DNA of 37,857 nucleotides from Paenibacillus silagei (lineage in GTDB: Bacteria > Bacillota > Bacilli > Paenibacillales > Paenibacillaceae): positions 1 to 37,857 of the forward strand of contig NZ_JAGGLV010000041.1 in assembly GCF_017874735.1 (NCBI RefSeq), in the 5' to 3' direction. A program made the translations under genes and the position numbers. Below, in pieces: positions 23,739-31,487 of the stretch (position 1 is the first letter of the stretch; each line of letters starts with the position of its first letter). The notes beneath the pieces were generated by a model. That model had not been told where the DNA came from. It saw nothing but the letters and a program-made list of their open reading frames with translations, and did no database searches.

Positions 23739-24335
23739 TCAGCTTCTTTTCTTCTCTACCGCTAAAACATAAGGGGCAGACTCGCGCTGAAGCTGCCGGT
23801 ACACGATAGTCTGCGCGTCCTGCTGGGCCAGTCCGGCGGCCCAGGCTTCGACAGCGGCGGCTTCGCGGCCGCCGCCTTCGTGGCCGGGATACAGCACGGC
23901 CGTGATGATCCCGCCCGGGCGGAGCAGCGCAAGCGCCGCCTCCAGCGCGGCCAGCGTGCTCTGCGGCTCGGTGATGATGGTCTTGTCGGCATCGCCTGCA
24001 GGCAGATAGCCGAGGTTGAACATCACCGCCGAGGCCGTTCCGCGCCAAGCGGGCGGAACGGCTTCAGCCATGGCTGCATGGCTCTGCAGCAGCAGCGTCA
24101 CGGGAGCCAGCGCAGCAGGCGCTTCCTCCCGGGCCAGCCGCAGGCGCTCGCCGGCAAGAGCCAGCGCCTGCGGCTGGATGTCGAACCCGTACACCCCGCC
24201 GCGCGGCCCGGCCGCCTTGGCGAGGAAAAGGGTGTCGGCGCCGGTTCCCACGGTGGCGTCGATAGCCCGTCCGCCGGGCGGGAGCCGCTCAGCGGTCAGC
24301 TTATGGGCGAAGCTAAGGACAGACAGGAAGCCCAT
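23739..24335 (-). CDS. mnmM: tRNA 5-aminomethyl-2-thiouridine methyltransferase MnmM (YtqB)
   Basis: MnmM methylates nm5s2U at the wobble position of some tRNAs to mnm5s2U. The 198-residue protein is a class I SAM methyltransferase with motif I AIDATVGTGADTLFLA (about 24-39), an acidic second strand VYGFDIQPQAL and FNLGYLPAGD (about 105-114) in place of NPPY. YPGHEGGGREAAAVEAW near the end is typical of YtqB. The ATG overlaps the stop of mnmL by one base (TGATG), so the two are translated together. The gene is unusually GC-rich and Ala-rich. Function is assigned from the B. subtilis homologue and the conserved gene pair. Confidence 0.88.
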   Translation of the reverse strand: MGFLSVLSFAHKLTAERLPPGGRAIDATVGTGADTLFLAKAAGPRGGVYGFDIQPQALALAGERLRLAREEAPAALAPVTLLLQSHAAMAEAVPPAWRGTASAVMFNLGYLPAGDADKTIITEPQSTLAALEAALALLRPGGIITAVLYPGHEGGGREAAAVEAWAAGLAQQDAQTIVYRQLQRESAPYVLAVEKKRS

Positions 24336-25291
24336 CAGCCCTTCCTCCAGTACTTACCCTGCCAGGTGTCCCTGGCAACCAGCTCCTGGTCAATGGCATT
24401 CAGTACTTCCCACTTCTTGAGGCTCCACATCGGGCCGATCAGAGCATCGCGCGGGGCATCGCCGGTCAAGCGGTGGACGATCATGTCCGGCGGCAGAATT
24501 TCCAGCGAGTCGGCAATGAGCTTCACATATTCATCCTGCTCCAGGAACCGCAGCAGCCCGGCTTCATACTGCTTCACCATCGGCGTTTTGCGCATGAGGT
24601 GAAGCAGGTGGATTTTGATCCCCTGAACCCCCATATTCGCTACAGCAGCTACAGTCTCCAGCATCATCTCATGCGTTTCCTGCGGAAGACCGTGAATGAT
24701 ATGGGTACACACCCGGATGCCGTGACGGCGGAGCTTCGCAACAGCTTCAGTATAGCAGGCGGTATCATGCGCGCGGTTAATCAGATCCGAAGTGGACTGA
24801 TGAATGGTCTGAAGCCCCATTTCCACCCATAGATAGGTGCGCTGGTTCAACTCCGCGAGATACTCCACTACATCATCCGGCAGGCAGTCGGGGCGGGTGG
24901 CAATGGCGAGGCCGACAACCCCGGGCTGCTGCAAAATGACTTCATAATATTCCCTTAGCTCCTCGACAGGAGCATACGTATTGGTATAGGCCTGGAAATA
25001 GCCGATATATTTGGCATTCGGCCATTTCTGATGCTGGCGGTCGCGGATATGGTTGAACTGGGTGACCAGATCATCCCGGCGGCTTCCGGCGAAATCGCCT
25101 GACCCTCTGGCACTGCAGAATGTACAGCCTCCTTTGGCGATGGAACCGTCACGGTTCGGACAGGTGAAGCCCGCATCGAGCATGACCTTGAACACCTTGG
25201 TATCCATCTGCCCGCGCATTTCGTAGTTCCAGGTATGGAACCGTTTATCCCCCCACAGAAGCGGAGAGGAGGCCTGTAAAAGATTAGACAT
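24335..25291 (-). CDS. mnmL: Radical SAM protein MnmL (YtqA, TIGR01212 family)
   Basis: MnmL takes part in converting cmnm5(s2)U to the nm5(s2)U that MnmM then methylates, replacing the MnmC route of enterobacteria. The 318-residue protein has the cluster cysteines Cys44, Cys56 and Cys59 in TCPNRDGSIAKGGCTFCS, then YFQAYTNTYAP and VEMGLQTIHQSTSDLINRAH, all typical of TIGR01212. The ATG at 25289-25291 is preceded by AAAGGAG. It forms an overlapping pair with mnmM. Assignment rests on family motifs and gene order; activity is known from homologues. Confidence 0.88.
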   Translation of the reverse strand: MSNLLQASSPLLWGDKRFHTWNYEMRGQMDTKVFKVMLDAGFTCPNRDGSIAKGGCTFCSARGSGDFAGSRRDDLVTQFNHIRDRQHQKWPNAKYIGYFQAYTNTYAPVEELREYYEVILQQPGVVGLAIATRPDCLPDDVVEYLAELNQRTYLWVEMGLQTIHQSTSDLINRAHDTACYTEAVAKLRRHGIRVCTHIIHGLPQETHEMMLETVAAVANMGVQGIKIHLLHLMRKTPMVKQYEAGLLRFLEQDEYVKLIADSLEILPPDMIVHRLTGDAPRDALIGPMWSLKKWEVLNAIDQELVARDTWQGKYWRKG

Positions 25292-25410
25292 GTGCAGCTC
25301 CTTTCATTAACCTTCCCATTGTATCAAAAATCCGTGATGAACGTAACAATCCCTCCCGGAAATCCGCCGAAAAAAAACTAAAAATAGGCTGTGAATTACC
25401 GCCATCCGGC

Positions 25411-25439
25411 TTGAAAATGCTTACACATTATGTTATATT
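25411..25439 (+). promoter_or_regulatory. SigA promoter for the 57-residue protein gene
   Basis: TTGAAA (25411-25416) and TATATT (25434-25439) are separated by exactly 17 nt. The gene starts about 95 nt downstream. An A-rich tract lies just upstream (25371-25384). Confidence 0.65.
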
Positions 25440-25536
25440 TAAAGTGTTAAAAAAGCCGCTGCAGCAACCACAATCTTATGCTTGAATTCATAATTTCGTG
25501 TCGTCCGGTCCATACTAAACCTTAGAGGTGATAACG

Positions 25537-25710
25537 ATGAATTCTCCAACGGTATTTGCTGATAACAAAGGTTCGATTGATGTGCAGCTGACTCCCGATG
25601 AAGCTCTCGCCCTGACAGGCGTAGAATTCAACGGCAACCACAAGATCAAGACAGAAGCGCAGCGGAAGATCCGCAATGCGTTCGAGAAGACCTTCGAGTT
25701 CGATAAATAA
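25537..25710 (+). CDS. Small conserved-looking protein of unknown function
   Basis: The 57-residue protein is not recognised. It is soluble, begins MNSPTVFADNKGSIDVQLTP and has a basic helical second half (HKIKTEAQRKIRNAFEKTF). The ATG at 25537 is 8 nt after GAGG; a GTG at 25528 overlaps that site and is less likely. A good promoter lies upstream. It stands between mnmL (divergent) and trmB (same strand, 200 nt on). Confidence 0.7.
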   Translation: MNSPTVFADNKGSIDVQLTPDEALALTGVEFNGNHKIKTEAQRKIRNAFEKTFEFDK

Positions 25711-25912
25711 ATGGCAGTCCGCTGAACGGCGGGCCGGTATTACAGATACAACACGCACGGAACTTTCGACCAGTCCAAGCAGGGGCGGGATGGAGGTTCC
25801 TTTTCTTTTGCTGAAATCCCTTTACTTTTGCCGGTAAGTTCGGCACAATATTGCAAGTGGCATTTATCCTATTCACAGATAAGGCAATAAAGAGATAAGC
25901 GGAGGAGTACCT

Positions 25913-26629
25913 ATGCGTTTACGCGGAAGAAAAGGAATACGTGAAAGTCTTGAGGAGCAGACCGATCTGGTGATCCTGGAACCACGCAGCCTGAAGGGGC
26001 GCTGGTCCGAATTGTTCGGCAATGACCATCCGATTCATGTGGAATTCGGAATGGGCAAGGGACAGTTTATCAGTCAAATGAGCTTCAAATACCCGGAGAT
26101 TAATTTCATCGGCGTGGATATGTATGACGAGCTGGTACGGCGCGCAGCCGAGAAGGCCCGGAATGTATGGGAGCCGGCAGGTGAAGAGACACCGCCCAAC
26201 GTAAGAGTGGCCCTGGCCAATATCGATTATGCGGAGGAAGTATTCGCTCCGGGGGAGCTGGAACGGATCTATCTGAACTTCAGTGACCCCTGGCCAAAAA
26301 GCAAGCATGCCCGCCGCCGTCTGACGCATCCGCGTTTTCTGGATAAATACCGCGGACTGCTCAGTCCGCTCGGCGAGATCCATTTGAAGACGGATTCCCG
26401 CAGCCTGTTTGAATTCTCGCTTAATGCCTTTGCGGACTATGGCCTGCAGATGAAGAATATTTCGCTTGACCTGCATGAGGGCGGTGTGATCAACGAAGAG
26501 CATGTAATGACCGAATACGAGACCAAGTTCTATGGACGGGGCGTGAACATTCACCGCTGCGAGGCAATTGTCGGAGACGAGGCGCTGAAGCAATATCAGG
26601 CCACCCGTCTGGACAAGTACCGCCTCTAG
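25913..26629 (+). CDS. trmB: tRNA (guanine-N7-)-methyltransferase
   Basis: TrmB makes m7G46 in the tRNA variable loop. The 238-residue protein has SAM motif I VEFGMGKGQFI (about 43-53), FIGVDMYDELV, and the family-specific FSDPWPKSKHARRRLTHPRF; the substrate-side segment LKTDSRSLFEFSL follows, and TEYETKFYGRG is near the end. The ATG at 25913 is preceded by GGAGGAG. A strong terminator follows, so the transcript is probably short. Confidence 0.95.
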   Translation: MRLRGRKGIRESLEEQTDLVILEPRSLKGRWSELFGNDHPIHVEFGMGKGQFISQMSFKYPEINFIGVDMYDELVRRAAEKARNVWEPAGEETPPNVRVALANIDYAEEVFAPGELERIYLNFSDPWPKSKHARRRLTHPRFLDKYRGLLSPLGEIHLKTDSRSLFEFSLNAFADYGLQMKNISLDLHEGGVINEEHVMTEYETKFYGRGVNIHRCEAIVGDEALKQYQATRLDKYRL

Positions 26630-26691
26630 GCTGCGGGCAGTTTCCTGCCGCCTGTCAGCTGGCCTGTAAGCAGCATTATCGGTATTACAAC

Positions 26692-26735
26692 AAAAGGCAG
26701 TCCGGTTCATTCATGCCGGACTGCCTTTTGTTGTT
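26692..26735 (+). terminator. Terminator after trmB
   Basis: AAAAGGCAGTCCGG (26692-26705) pairs perfectly with CCGGACTGCCTTTT (26715-26728), loop of nine, followed by GTTGTTT. It is about 65 nt after the trmB stop. Confidence 0.88.
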
Positions 26736-26775
26736 TGGAAAATTATGGTTTTCTTCTGTTGTGGATAAGTGGTGC

Positions 26776-26986
26776 GCAGGCGTGTGGCTCAAATGTATGC
26801 GGAAAACAGCATACATTGTGCTCATATGCAGGCGTGTGGCTCGAATGTATGCGGAAAACAGCATACATTGTGCTCATATGCAGGCGCATGGCCCGAATGT
26901 ATGCGAAAAACAGCATACATTTGCTGGCGCGCAGGCATGTGGCCCTAATGTATGTGAAAAACAGCATACACTTGCTGGCGCGCAGG
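26776..26986 (+). repeat. Tandem hairpin repeat, array D (four 51-52 nt units)
   Basis: Four units start with GCAGG at 26776, 26828, 26880 and 26931, and a fifth GCAGG at 26982 is partial. Units 1 and 2 are 52 nt and almost identical; units 3 and 4 are 51 nt and alike. Units 1-3 contain the inverted repeat AATGTATGC, an 8-nt loop, GCATACATT, which would form a 9-bp hairpin; unit 4 has a weaker one. The period and the skeleton ATGTAnnCGnAAAAC...ACA tie the array to arrays A-C. It fills most of the trmB to UgtP-like gene interval. Confidence 0.9.
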
Positions 26987-27037
26987 TAATCTCATTCACC
27001 CGTAAGGGTGATTTTGTGCCGTTCCTTACCTGGTTCT

Positions 27038-28189
27038 CTACTCCCCATGTTCTGCGCGCGGTTTATCCAGCATATCAATAATGCTTTGGGCGCTTTGCAG
27101 CGGGTTGTACCTGGAGATGGCCTCCAGATGGGCCTTGCGCGCCGCACGGACATTTCCGTAATCATTCAGCAGCCGCTCCATCCACCGGTCAACTACATCG
27201 AGGGAGCTGATCGGCTCTCCCAGTCCGGCGGCAGTGAAGTACCGGCAGTTCTCTTCTTCCTGGCCCGGCAACGGAGAGTGGAAGAGCATCGGAATGCCCT
27301 TGGCCAAGCCTTCGCTGCAGGTCATGCCGCCCGGCTTGGTGACCAGCAGGTCGGACACCTCCATCAGCTTGTCAATCTCCCGGGTGAAGCCCAGCAGCCG
27401 GATGTTGGGATGCCTGAACCGCGGGTCTTGCATCATCTCCTGCAGCAGCTTGTCATTCTGGCCGAGACAGAACACAATCTGCACCTTGTCCCGCCATCCG
27501 GCCAGAGCCGCATTCACTACTTCGTCATTCATCATGCCCCATCCACCGCCCATGACCATGACCGTCGGAATACCAAGCAGCTTGAACTGCTCTTGAATGT
27601 CTTCCCGGCCGTGCTGCTCCCAGAAGCTCGGGTGGACAGGAATGCCGGTTACCCGGATCTTGAAGGCGGCAACGCCCCGGCGGCGCAGCTTCGCCTTGAC
27701 CTCAGGGGTGGATACCAGATAGCGGTCCACCTGCGGGCTGATCCAGCTGGCATGGGCGTCATAATCTGTAATGACTGTAATCAGCGGAGCCTTCAGCGAC
27801 GGGTGAAGCCGCTTCAGGCGTGAGATAACAGCACCGGGAATGAAGTGGGTACAGACGATAATGTCCGGCTTCAGCTGCTTCACAATATTTTGGGCATGCG
27901 TATAAAACAAGCGGTGCAGGGCAAGTGTGGTAAGACGATTGAATGATTTCTGGTGACGGTACACATAGCCCATCAGCCGGGGCTGGGAGGTAACCGTCTT
28001 GCGGTATGCCGAGACAATGAGCGGGGCCACCTTGGGATTCAGGAAGCTCCCCAGCTCCAGCACCTTGGTCTGCACCTCCGGAGACAGCTTCCGCAGGTTG
28101 CTCGACAGCGCATATGCAGCCTGGGTATGCCCGGCACCGAAGCCCTCTGACAGCAATAATATTCTTTTTTTGCGCAATGTATAGTTCAC
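27038..28189 (-). CDS. UgtP/MGDG synthase-like glycolipid glycosyltransferase
   Basis: Members move glucose or galactose from a UDP-sugar to diacylglycerol to make glycolipids, which also anchor lipoteichoic acid. The 383-residue protein has the N-terminal SEGFGAGHTQAAYAL (about 14-28), THFIPGAVISRL, VITDYDAHASWI and the C-terminal nucleotide-sugar site TKPGGMTCSEGLAKGIPML, all typical of the MGDG synthase / GT28 group. The start is uncertain: GTG at 28187-28189 has a weak AGGG; a TTG 12 bases inside has AGGTG at 9 nt. The PAP2 phosphatase gene lies upstream on the same strand with 40 nt between, which fits a lipid-related pair. The exact sugar and product cannot be read. Confidence 0.85.
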   Translation of the reverse strand: MNYTLRKKRILLLSEGFGAGHTQAAYALSSNLRKLSPEVQTKVLELGSFLNPKVAPLIVSAYRKTVTSQPRLMGYVYRHQKSFNRLTTLALHRLFYTHAQNIVKQLKPDIIVCTHFIPGAVISRLKRLHPSLKAPLITVITDYDAHASWISPQVDRYLVSTPEVKAKLRRRGVAAFKIRVTGIPVHPSFWEQHGREDIQEQFKLLGIPTVMVMGGGWGMMNDEVVNAALAGWRDKVQIVFCLGQNDKLLQEMMQDPRFRHPNIRLLGFTREIDKLMEVSDLLVTKPGGMTCSEGLAKGIPMLFHSPLPGQEEENCRYFTAAGLGEPISSLDVVDRWMERLLNDYGNVRAARKAHLEAISRYNPLQSAQSIIDMLDKPRAEHGE

Positions 28190-28229
28190 CTGTTCCCTAG
28201 ATGTATTGACCGGCCGGCGCCCTTAGGCA

Positions 28230-28757
28230 TCATATCCAGAGGGCAAGCGTACCGGCTGCGACTCCAGACCCAATGACCGCTCCTGCGAGGACATCAGATG
28301 GATAATGCAGCCCGAGGTAGATCCGGGAGAAGCCGACTGTGCAGGCCAGAGGAAGCAGGACCGCAGTCAGGACAGGAAAGGCTATCATATAAGGAACCGT
28401 TGAGGCGAAGATAGCGGTCGTATGGCCTGAAGGAAAAGAATGATCCTTAAGCGGATTGCGGAACGTATTGGTGTCCGGCAGGGCCAGATAGGGCCGCAGG
28501 CGCGGGTAGAGCTTTTTGGCGATAGCGACGGGCACATGGCTTATCGCCAGCGCGGCCAGTGCCTGAAGTCCTGTAGTTCTCCATGGCTGCGGGCACACTG
28601 CCCAGACCAGGAGATTGATGCCGATCGCGCTTGTTGCACCTCCGAGATGAGTGAGGTAGAAGAGCCAGAAGTTCAGAAACGGATTGTGCATCCGTCCGTT
28701 AATCCATTGAAACACCCGCTGCTCCAGGAGATGCAGTTTCTTGAATAAAGGTCTCAT
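28230..28757 (-). CDS. PAP2 family membrane phosphatase
   Basis: It dephosphorylates a lipid phosphate such as phosphatidate or undecaprenyl pyrophosphate. The 175-residue protein carries the three motifs of the family: KKLYPRLRP (81-89), PSGH (109-112) and SRIYLGLHYPSD (144-155), with His112 and His151 as likely catalytic residues, embedded in five or so helices. The ATG at 28755-28757 follows GGAGGG; an upstream in-frame ATG at 28841 lacks a ribosome site. It probably forms an operon with the glycolipid glycosyltransferase; diacylglycerol made from phosphatidate would be that enzyme's acceptor, which is a hypothesis. Confidence 0.85.
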   Translation of the reverse strand: MRPLFKKLHLLEQRVFQWINGRMHNPFLNFWLFYLTHLGGATSAIGINLLVWAVCPQPWRTTGLQALAALAISHVPVAIAKKLYPRLRPYLALPDTNTFRNPLKDHSFPSGHTTAIFASTVPYMIAFPVLTAVLLPLACTVGFSRIYLGLHYPSDVLAGAVIGSGVAAGTLALWI

Positions 28758-29174
28758 ATCATGTCCCTCCGATAGTCCGGCTAAAAGAGTTCTGGCGCAG
28801 CTTAAGCAGCAGATTTCACGGCCTGAAGCTGTCTTTATCATACTTTTTTAAGGTAGCCCGTTCAAGAAAAAGCTCGGGTCCGCTCGAAAAATGTCTCTTT
28901 TGACTTGTGAGCCCCAAAGCGACTACAATGATTCAAGCAGGAAGATCGCGTTTATAAGGTAACAGAGAAATAAGGAGCCAGCCAGTACACTGGAATCCAT
29001 ATTCATATCTTGTGAAACGGGACATAACACAATTCGGAATCCTGCCCGGAACTAAGGGGAAATTCTTGTCTACAGTAAGGGATGCAACAAAAGGGTCAGA
29101 TAGAACGTTAGCAAGTTAGAGAGAGAGAAAGAGAAAAAACATCAAGATTTGGAAAAAGGGGGCATCTAAAGATC
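28758..29174. other. Divergent intergenic region with a long 5' leader
   Basis: This region separates the PAP2 gene from the membrane glycosyltransferase gene. It contains a clear promoter at 28900-28929 and then about 240 nt of leader rich in purines (for example GAGAGAGAGAAAGAG near 29120). No known riboswitch or hairpin terminator was recognised. Confidence 0.5.
28900..28929 (+). promoter_or_regulatory. SigA promoter for the membrane GT2 gene
   Basis: TTGACT (28900-28905) and TACAAT (28924-28929) are 18 nt apart, each one base from consensus. Transcription would start near 28936, leaving a leader of about 240 nt. Confidence 0.65.
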
Positions 29175-30416
29175 ATGACAGACGCATTGTTTGTTACGCT
29201 CCAAGTGATCTTGGCGGCAATCGCAGTTTATCAGTTTGCATTTTCGCTGTTTGGACTGCGCAAGAAGAAGAACAAGGTTAGGCATGCGCCGCAAAAGTCA
29301 TTTGCCGTACTGGTCGCCGCACACAACGAGGAAGAAGTGGTTGGCGCTCTGATGGAGAACCTGAAGCAGCTTAATTATCCCCAGGAACTGTACGATGTAT
29401 TTGTCATCTGTGACAACTGTACGGATAATACCGCTGCGATCGTGCGGGAGCACGGCATGAATGCTTGTGTACGTACCAACAGCAACCTGCGCGGTAAAGG
29501 CTATGCCATCGAGTGGATGCTAAAGGAGCTGTGGGCGCTGCCCCGCCAGTACGACGCTGTAGTCATGTTCGATGCCGACAACCTCGCACATACAGAGTTC
29601 CTGACAGAGATGAACAACGATCTGTGTTCAGGCGGACGGGTCATTCAAGGCTACATTGACACGAAGAACCCGGAGGATTCCTGGATCACGGCTGCTTACG
29701 GCGTATCCTACTGGTACATCAACCGGCTGTGGCAGCTGTCGCGCCATAATCTGAAGATGGCCAACTTCCTCGGCGGTACAGGCATGTGCTTCGAGACGAA
29801 CCTGCTGAAGGAAATGGGCTGGGGGGCAACCAGTCTGGTTGAGGATTTGGAATTCACCATGCGCAGCGCCTCCAAGGGCGTATATCCAAGATTTAATTAT
29901 GATGCCAAAGTATTCGATGAGAAGCCGCTTACCTTCAAGGCTTCCTCCAGACAGCGTCTGCGCTGGATGCAGGGTCATTTCACCGTAGCCCGCCGTTACT
30001 TCTTCCCGCTGCTGTGGCAGGGGATCAAGGAACGCAGCCTGACGAAGTTCGACCTGGCACTGTATGGAGCGAACGTATATATTGTGTTGCTTACGTTCCT
30101 GATGACTGCCGTAATGTTTGTGGATAATGCTGTGTTTGGCGGTCCGCATATTGCGAATATTTACGGACATCTGCCGCTGTGGCTCGGGTACTTTGCCGTA
30201 GGGGCGAACATTCTGACCTTCCTGCTGGCCATGGCGCTGGAGCGGGTGAAGTTCAAGAAGGTCTATCTGTACCTGCTGGTGTTCCCGGTCTATCTGCTCT
30301 CGTGGTATCCCATCACGTTCTATGCGTTCTTCACACAGAACAACAAGCAGTGGAGTCATACCAAGCATACGCGCGTAGTCCGGCTGGAGGAAGTGCAGAG
30401 CAAGCAGGTTTCATAA
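29175..30416 (+). CDS. Membrane-anchored family 2 glycosyltransferase
   Basis: A processive-type GT2 enzyme that probably builds an exopolysaccharide or lipid-linked sugar. The 413-residue protein has an N-terminal helix (about 5-27), the GT-A domain starting FAVLVAAHNEEEVV, the metal-binding DAD (133-135), GGTGMCF, an ED pair (223-224) and QRLRW (260-264), the Q/RxxRW motif of synthases. Three or four C-terminal helices follow (about 285-385). The ATG at 29175 has GGGGG 12 nt upstream, a rather long spacing. It is preceded by its own promoter and followed by the infC leader. Confidence 0.87.
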   Translation: MTDALFVTLQVILAAIAVYQFAFSLFGLRKKKNKVRHAPQKSFAVLVAAHNEEEVVGALMENLKQLNYPQELYDVFVICDNCTDNTAAIVREHGMNACVRTNSNLRGKGYAIEWMLKELWALPRQYDAVVMFDADNLAHTEFLTEMNNDLCSGGRVIQGYIDTKNPEDSWITAAYGVSYWYINRLWQLSRHNLKMANFLGGTGMCFETNLLKEMGWGATSLVEDLEFTMRSASKGVYPRFNYDAKVFDEKPLTFKASSRQRLRWMQGHFTVARRYFFPLLWQGIKERSLTKFDLALYGANVYIVLLTFLMTAVMFVDNAVFGGPHIANIYGHLPLWLGYFAVGANILTFLLAMALERVKFKKVYLYLLVFPVYLLSWYPITFYAFFTQNNKQWSHTKHTRVVRLEEVQSKQVS

Positions 30417-30448
30417 TTCGCACTGTAAATTAATAATTTCAGAGGATG

Positions 30449-30477
30449 TTGACATCTTCAGTCTGATGATGTATAGT
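30449..30477 (+). promoter_or_regulatory. infC: SigA promoter of the infC-rpmI-rplT operon
   Basis: A perfect TTGACA (30449-30454), a 17-nt spacer and TATAGT (30472-30477). Transcription should start near 30484 and run through the leader at 30484-30682. Confidence 0.8.
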
Positions 30478-30483
30478 ATTCAA

Positions 30484-30640
30484 GTGTGCAAAACATAGGG
30501 ATTGCAAGCAGAAGCACCGGCTTCTCACCTGACAGGCTAACAGCCTGCTGGTTTTGATCTCAATGCTTTATGAATGGTTACAATTCATGAACGTTGATCA
30601 AACGGGGTGTCGGGGAATTACCGGCATCCCTTTTTTATGG
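30484..30640 (+). ncRNA. infC/L20-type leader RNA with attenuator
   Basis: The leader between promoter and infC ends in an intrinsic terminator: GGGGTGTCGG (30604-30613) pairs with CCGGCATCCC (30621-30630), followed by TTTTTT. Upstream, GTTTTGATC (30551-30559) can pair with GATCAAAC (30596-30603), next to the terminator stem. In Bacillus, ribosomal protein L20 represses this operon by binding a similar leader and favouring termination. The position and architecture fit that L20 leader; binding has not been tested here. Confidence 0.7.
30604..30636 (+). terminator. Attenuator terminator in the infC leader
   Basis: A 10-bp stem, including two G-U pairs, with a 7-nt loop and six T. It is 46 nt before the infC start codon. 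Confidence 0.8.
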
Positions 30641-30682
30641 AGAACCGTAATATATTATCTGAAAATTATTCGGAGGTGGAGG

Positions 30683-31198
30683 ATTATCAGTAAGGAACAT
30701 ATGATCAATGATGAAATTCGTGCCAAAGAGGTTCGGCTGGTCGGAGCAGAGGGTGAACAAATCGGGATCAAGCCGATCCGCGAGGCGTTACAAATGGCGA
30801 TCGATCTTAATCTGGATTTAGTCAACGTAGCACCGCAGGCGAAGCCGCCGGTATGCCGCATCATGGATTACGGCAAGTTCCGTTATGAAACGCAGAAGAA
30901 AGAGAAGGAAGCCCGCAAGAACCAGAAGATCGTGGATCTCAAGGAAGTCTGGTTCCGTGCAAACATTGAGGAACATGATTATCAGACCAAGTTCCGCAAT
31001 GTAATCAAGTTCCTGGGCGAAGGCGATAAAGTGAAGTGCTCCGTCCGTTTCCGCGGCCGTGAGATTACCCACGCTAGTATCGGTCAGAAGATCCTGGAGC
31101 GCGTGAAGAGCGAAGTAGAAGAGCTTGCTGTTGTAGAGCGCCAGCCTAAGCTGGAAGGCCGCAGCATGATTATGATTCTGGCTCCGAAGCCCCAATAA
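30683..31198 (+). CDS. infC: Translation initiation factor IF-3
   Basis: IF-3 binds the 30S subunit and checks start-codon and initiator-tRNA pairing. The 171-residue protein reads ISKEHMINDEIRAKEVRLVG at its start and has AKPPVCRIMDYGKFRYE and KVKCSVRFRGREITH, as expected. The likely start is ATT (30683-30685), preceded by GGAGGTG at 30672-30678. ATT fits best because the next codons give ISKEHMINDEIR, matching the start MISKD of Bacillus IF-3, while the in-frame ATG at 30701 would remove six residues. AUU starts are known for infC and allow autoregulation by IF-3. Confidence 0.93.
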   Translation: MISKEHMINDEIRAKEVRLVGAEGEQIGIKPIREALQMAIDLNLDLVNVAPQAKPPVCRIMDYGKFRYETQKKEKEARKNQKIVDLKEVWFRANIEEHDYQTKFRNVIKFLGEGDKVKCSVRFRGREITHASIGQKILERVKSEVEELAVVERQPKLEGRSMIMILAPKPQ

Positions 31199-31255
31199 TC
31201 CTGGAGTCACTTGCATAGCAATTTGGCGCCGCATAATATTCAAGGAGGAAACACC

Positions 31256-31456
31256 ATGCCTAAAATGAAAACACATAGCAGCCTGAAAGGCCGCTTCAAG
31301 ATCACTGGAACTGGTAAAGTATTGCGTTACAAAGCTCACAAGAACCACTTGCTGTCCCACAAATCGAAACGTGCAAAACGCGTATTGAACGGCAATCCGG
31401 TAATGGCCCCTGGGGATGTAAGACGTTTGAAACAAGGACTTGCTAACTTGAAATAG
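31256..31456 (+). CDS. rpmI: 50S ribosomal protein L35
   Basis: This 66-residue basic protein begins MPKMKTHSSLKGRFKITGTG and ends GDVRRLKQGLANLK, the standard L35 sequence. The ATG at 31256 follows AAGGAGG (31242-31248). It is the second gene of the infC-rpmI-rplT operon. An in-frame upstream start at 31211 is not supported by homology. Confidence 0.96.
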   Translation: MPKMKTHSSLKGRFKITGTGKVLRYKAHKNHLLSHKSKRAKRVLNGNPVMAPGDVRRLKQGLANLK

Positions 31457-31487
31457 TTAATCACACATTTTTGGGAGGTTTATTAAT

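Noticed and set aside
26776..26986. CRISPR array
   Set aside because: The units are contiguous tandem copies; the whole unit, including the part between palindromes, is conserved, so there are no unique spacers. No cas gene is nearby.
26713..27081. Open frames across repeat array D
   Set aside because: They encode only the translated repeat, differ in the two frames and have no start signals. The frames are a by-product of 51-nt units being divisible by three.
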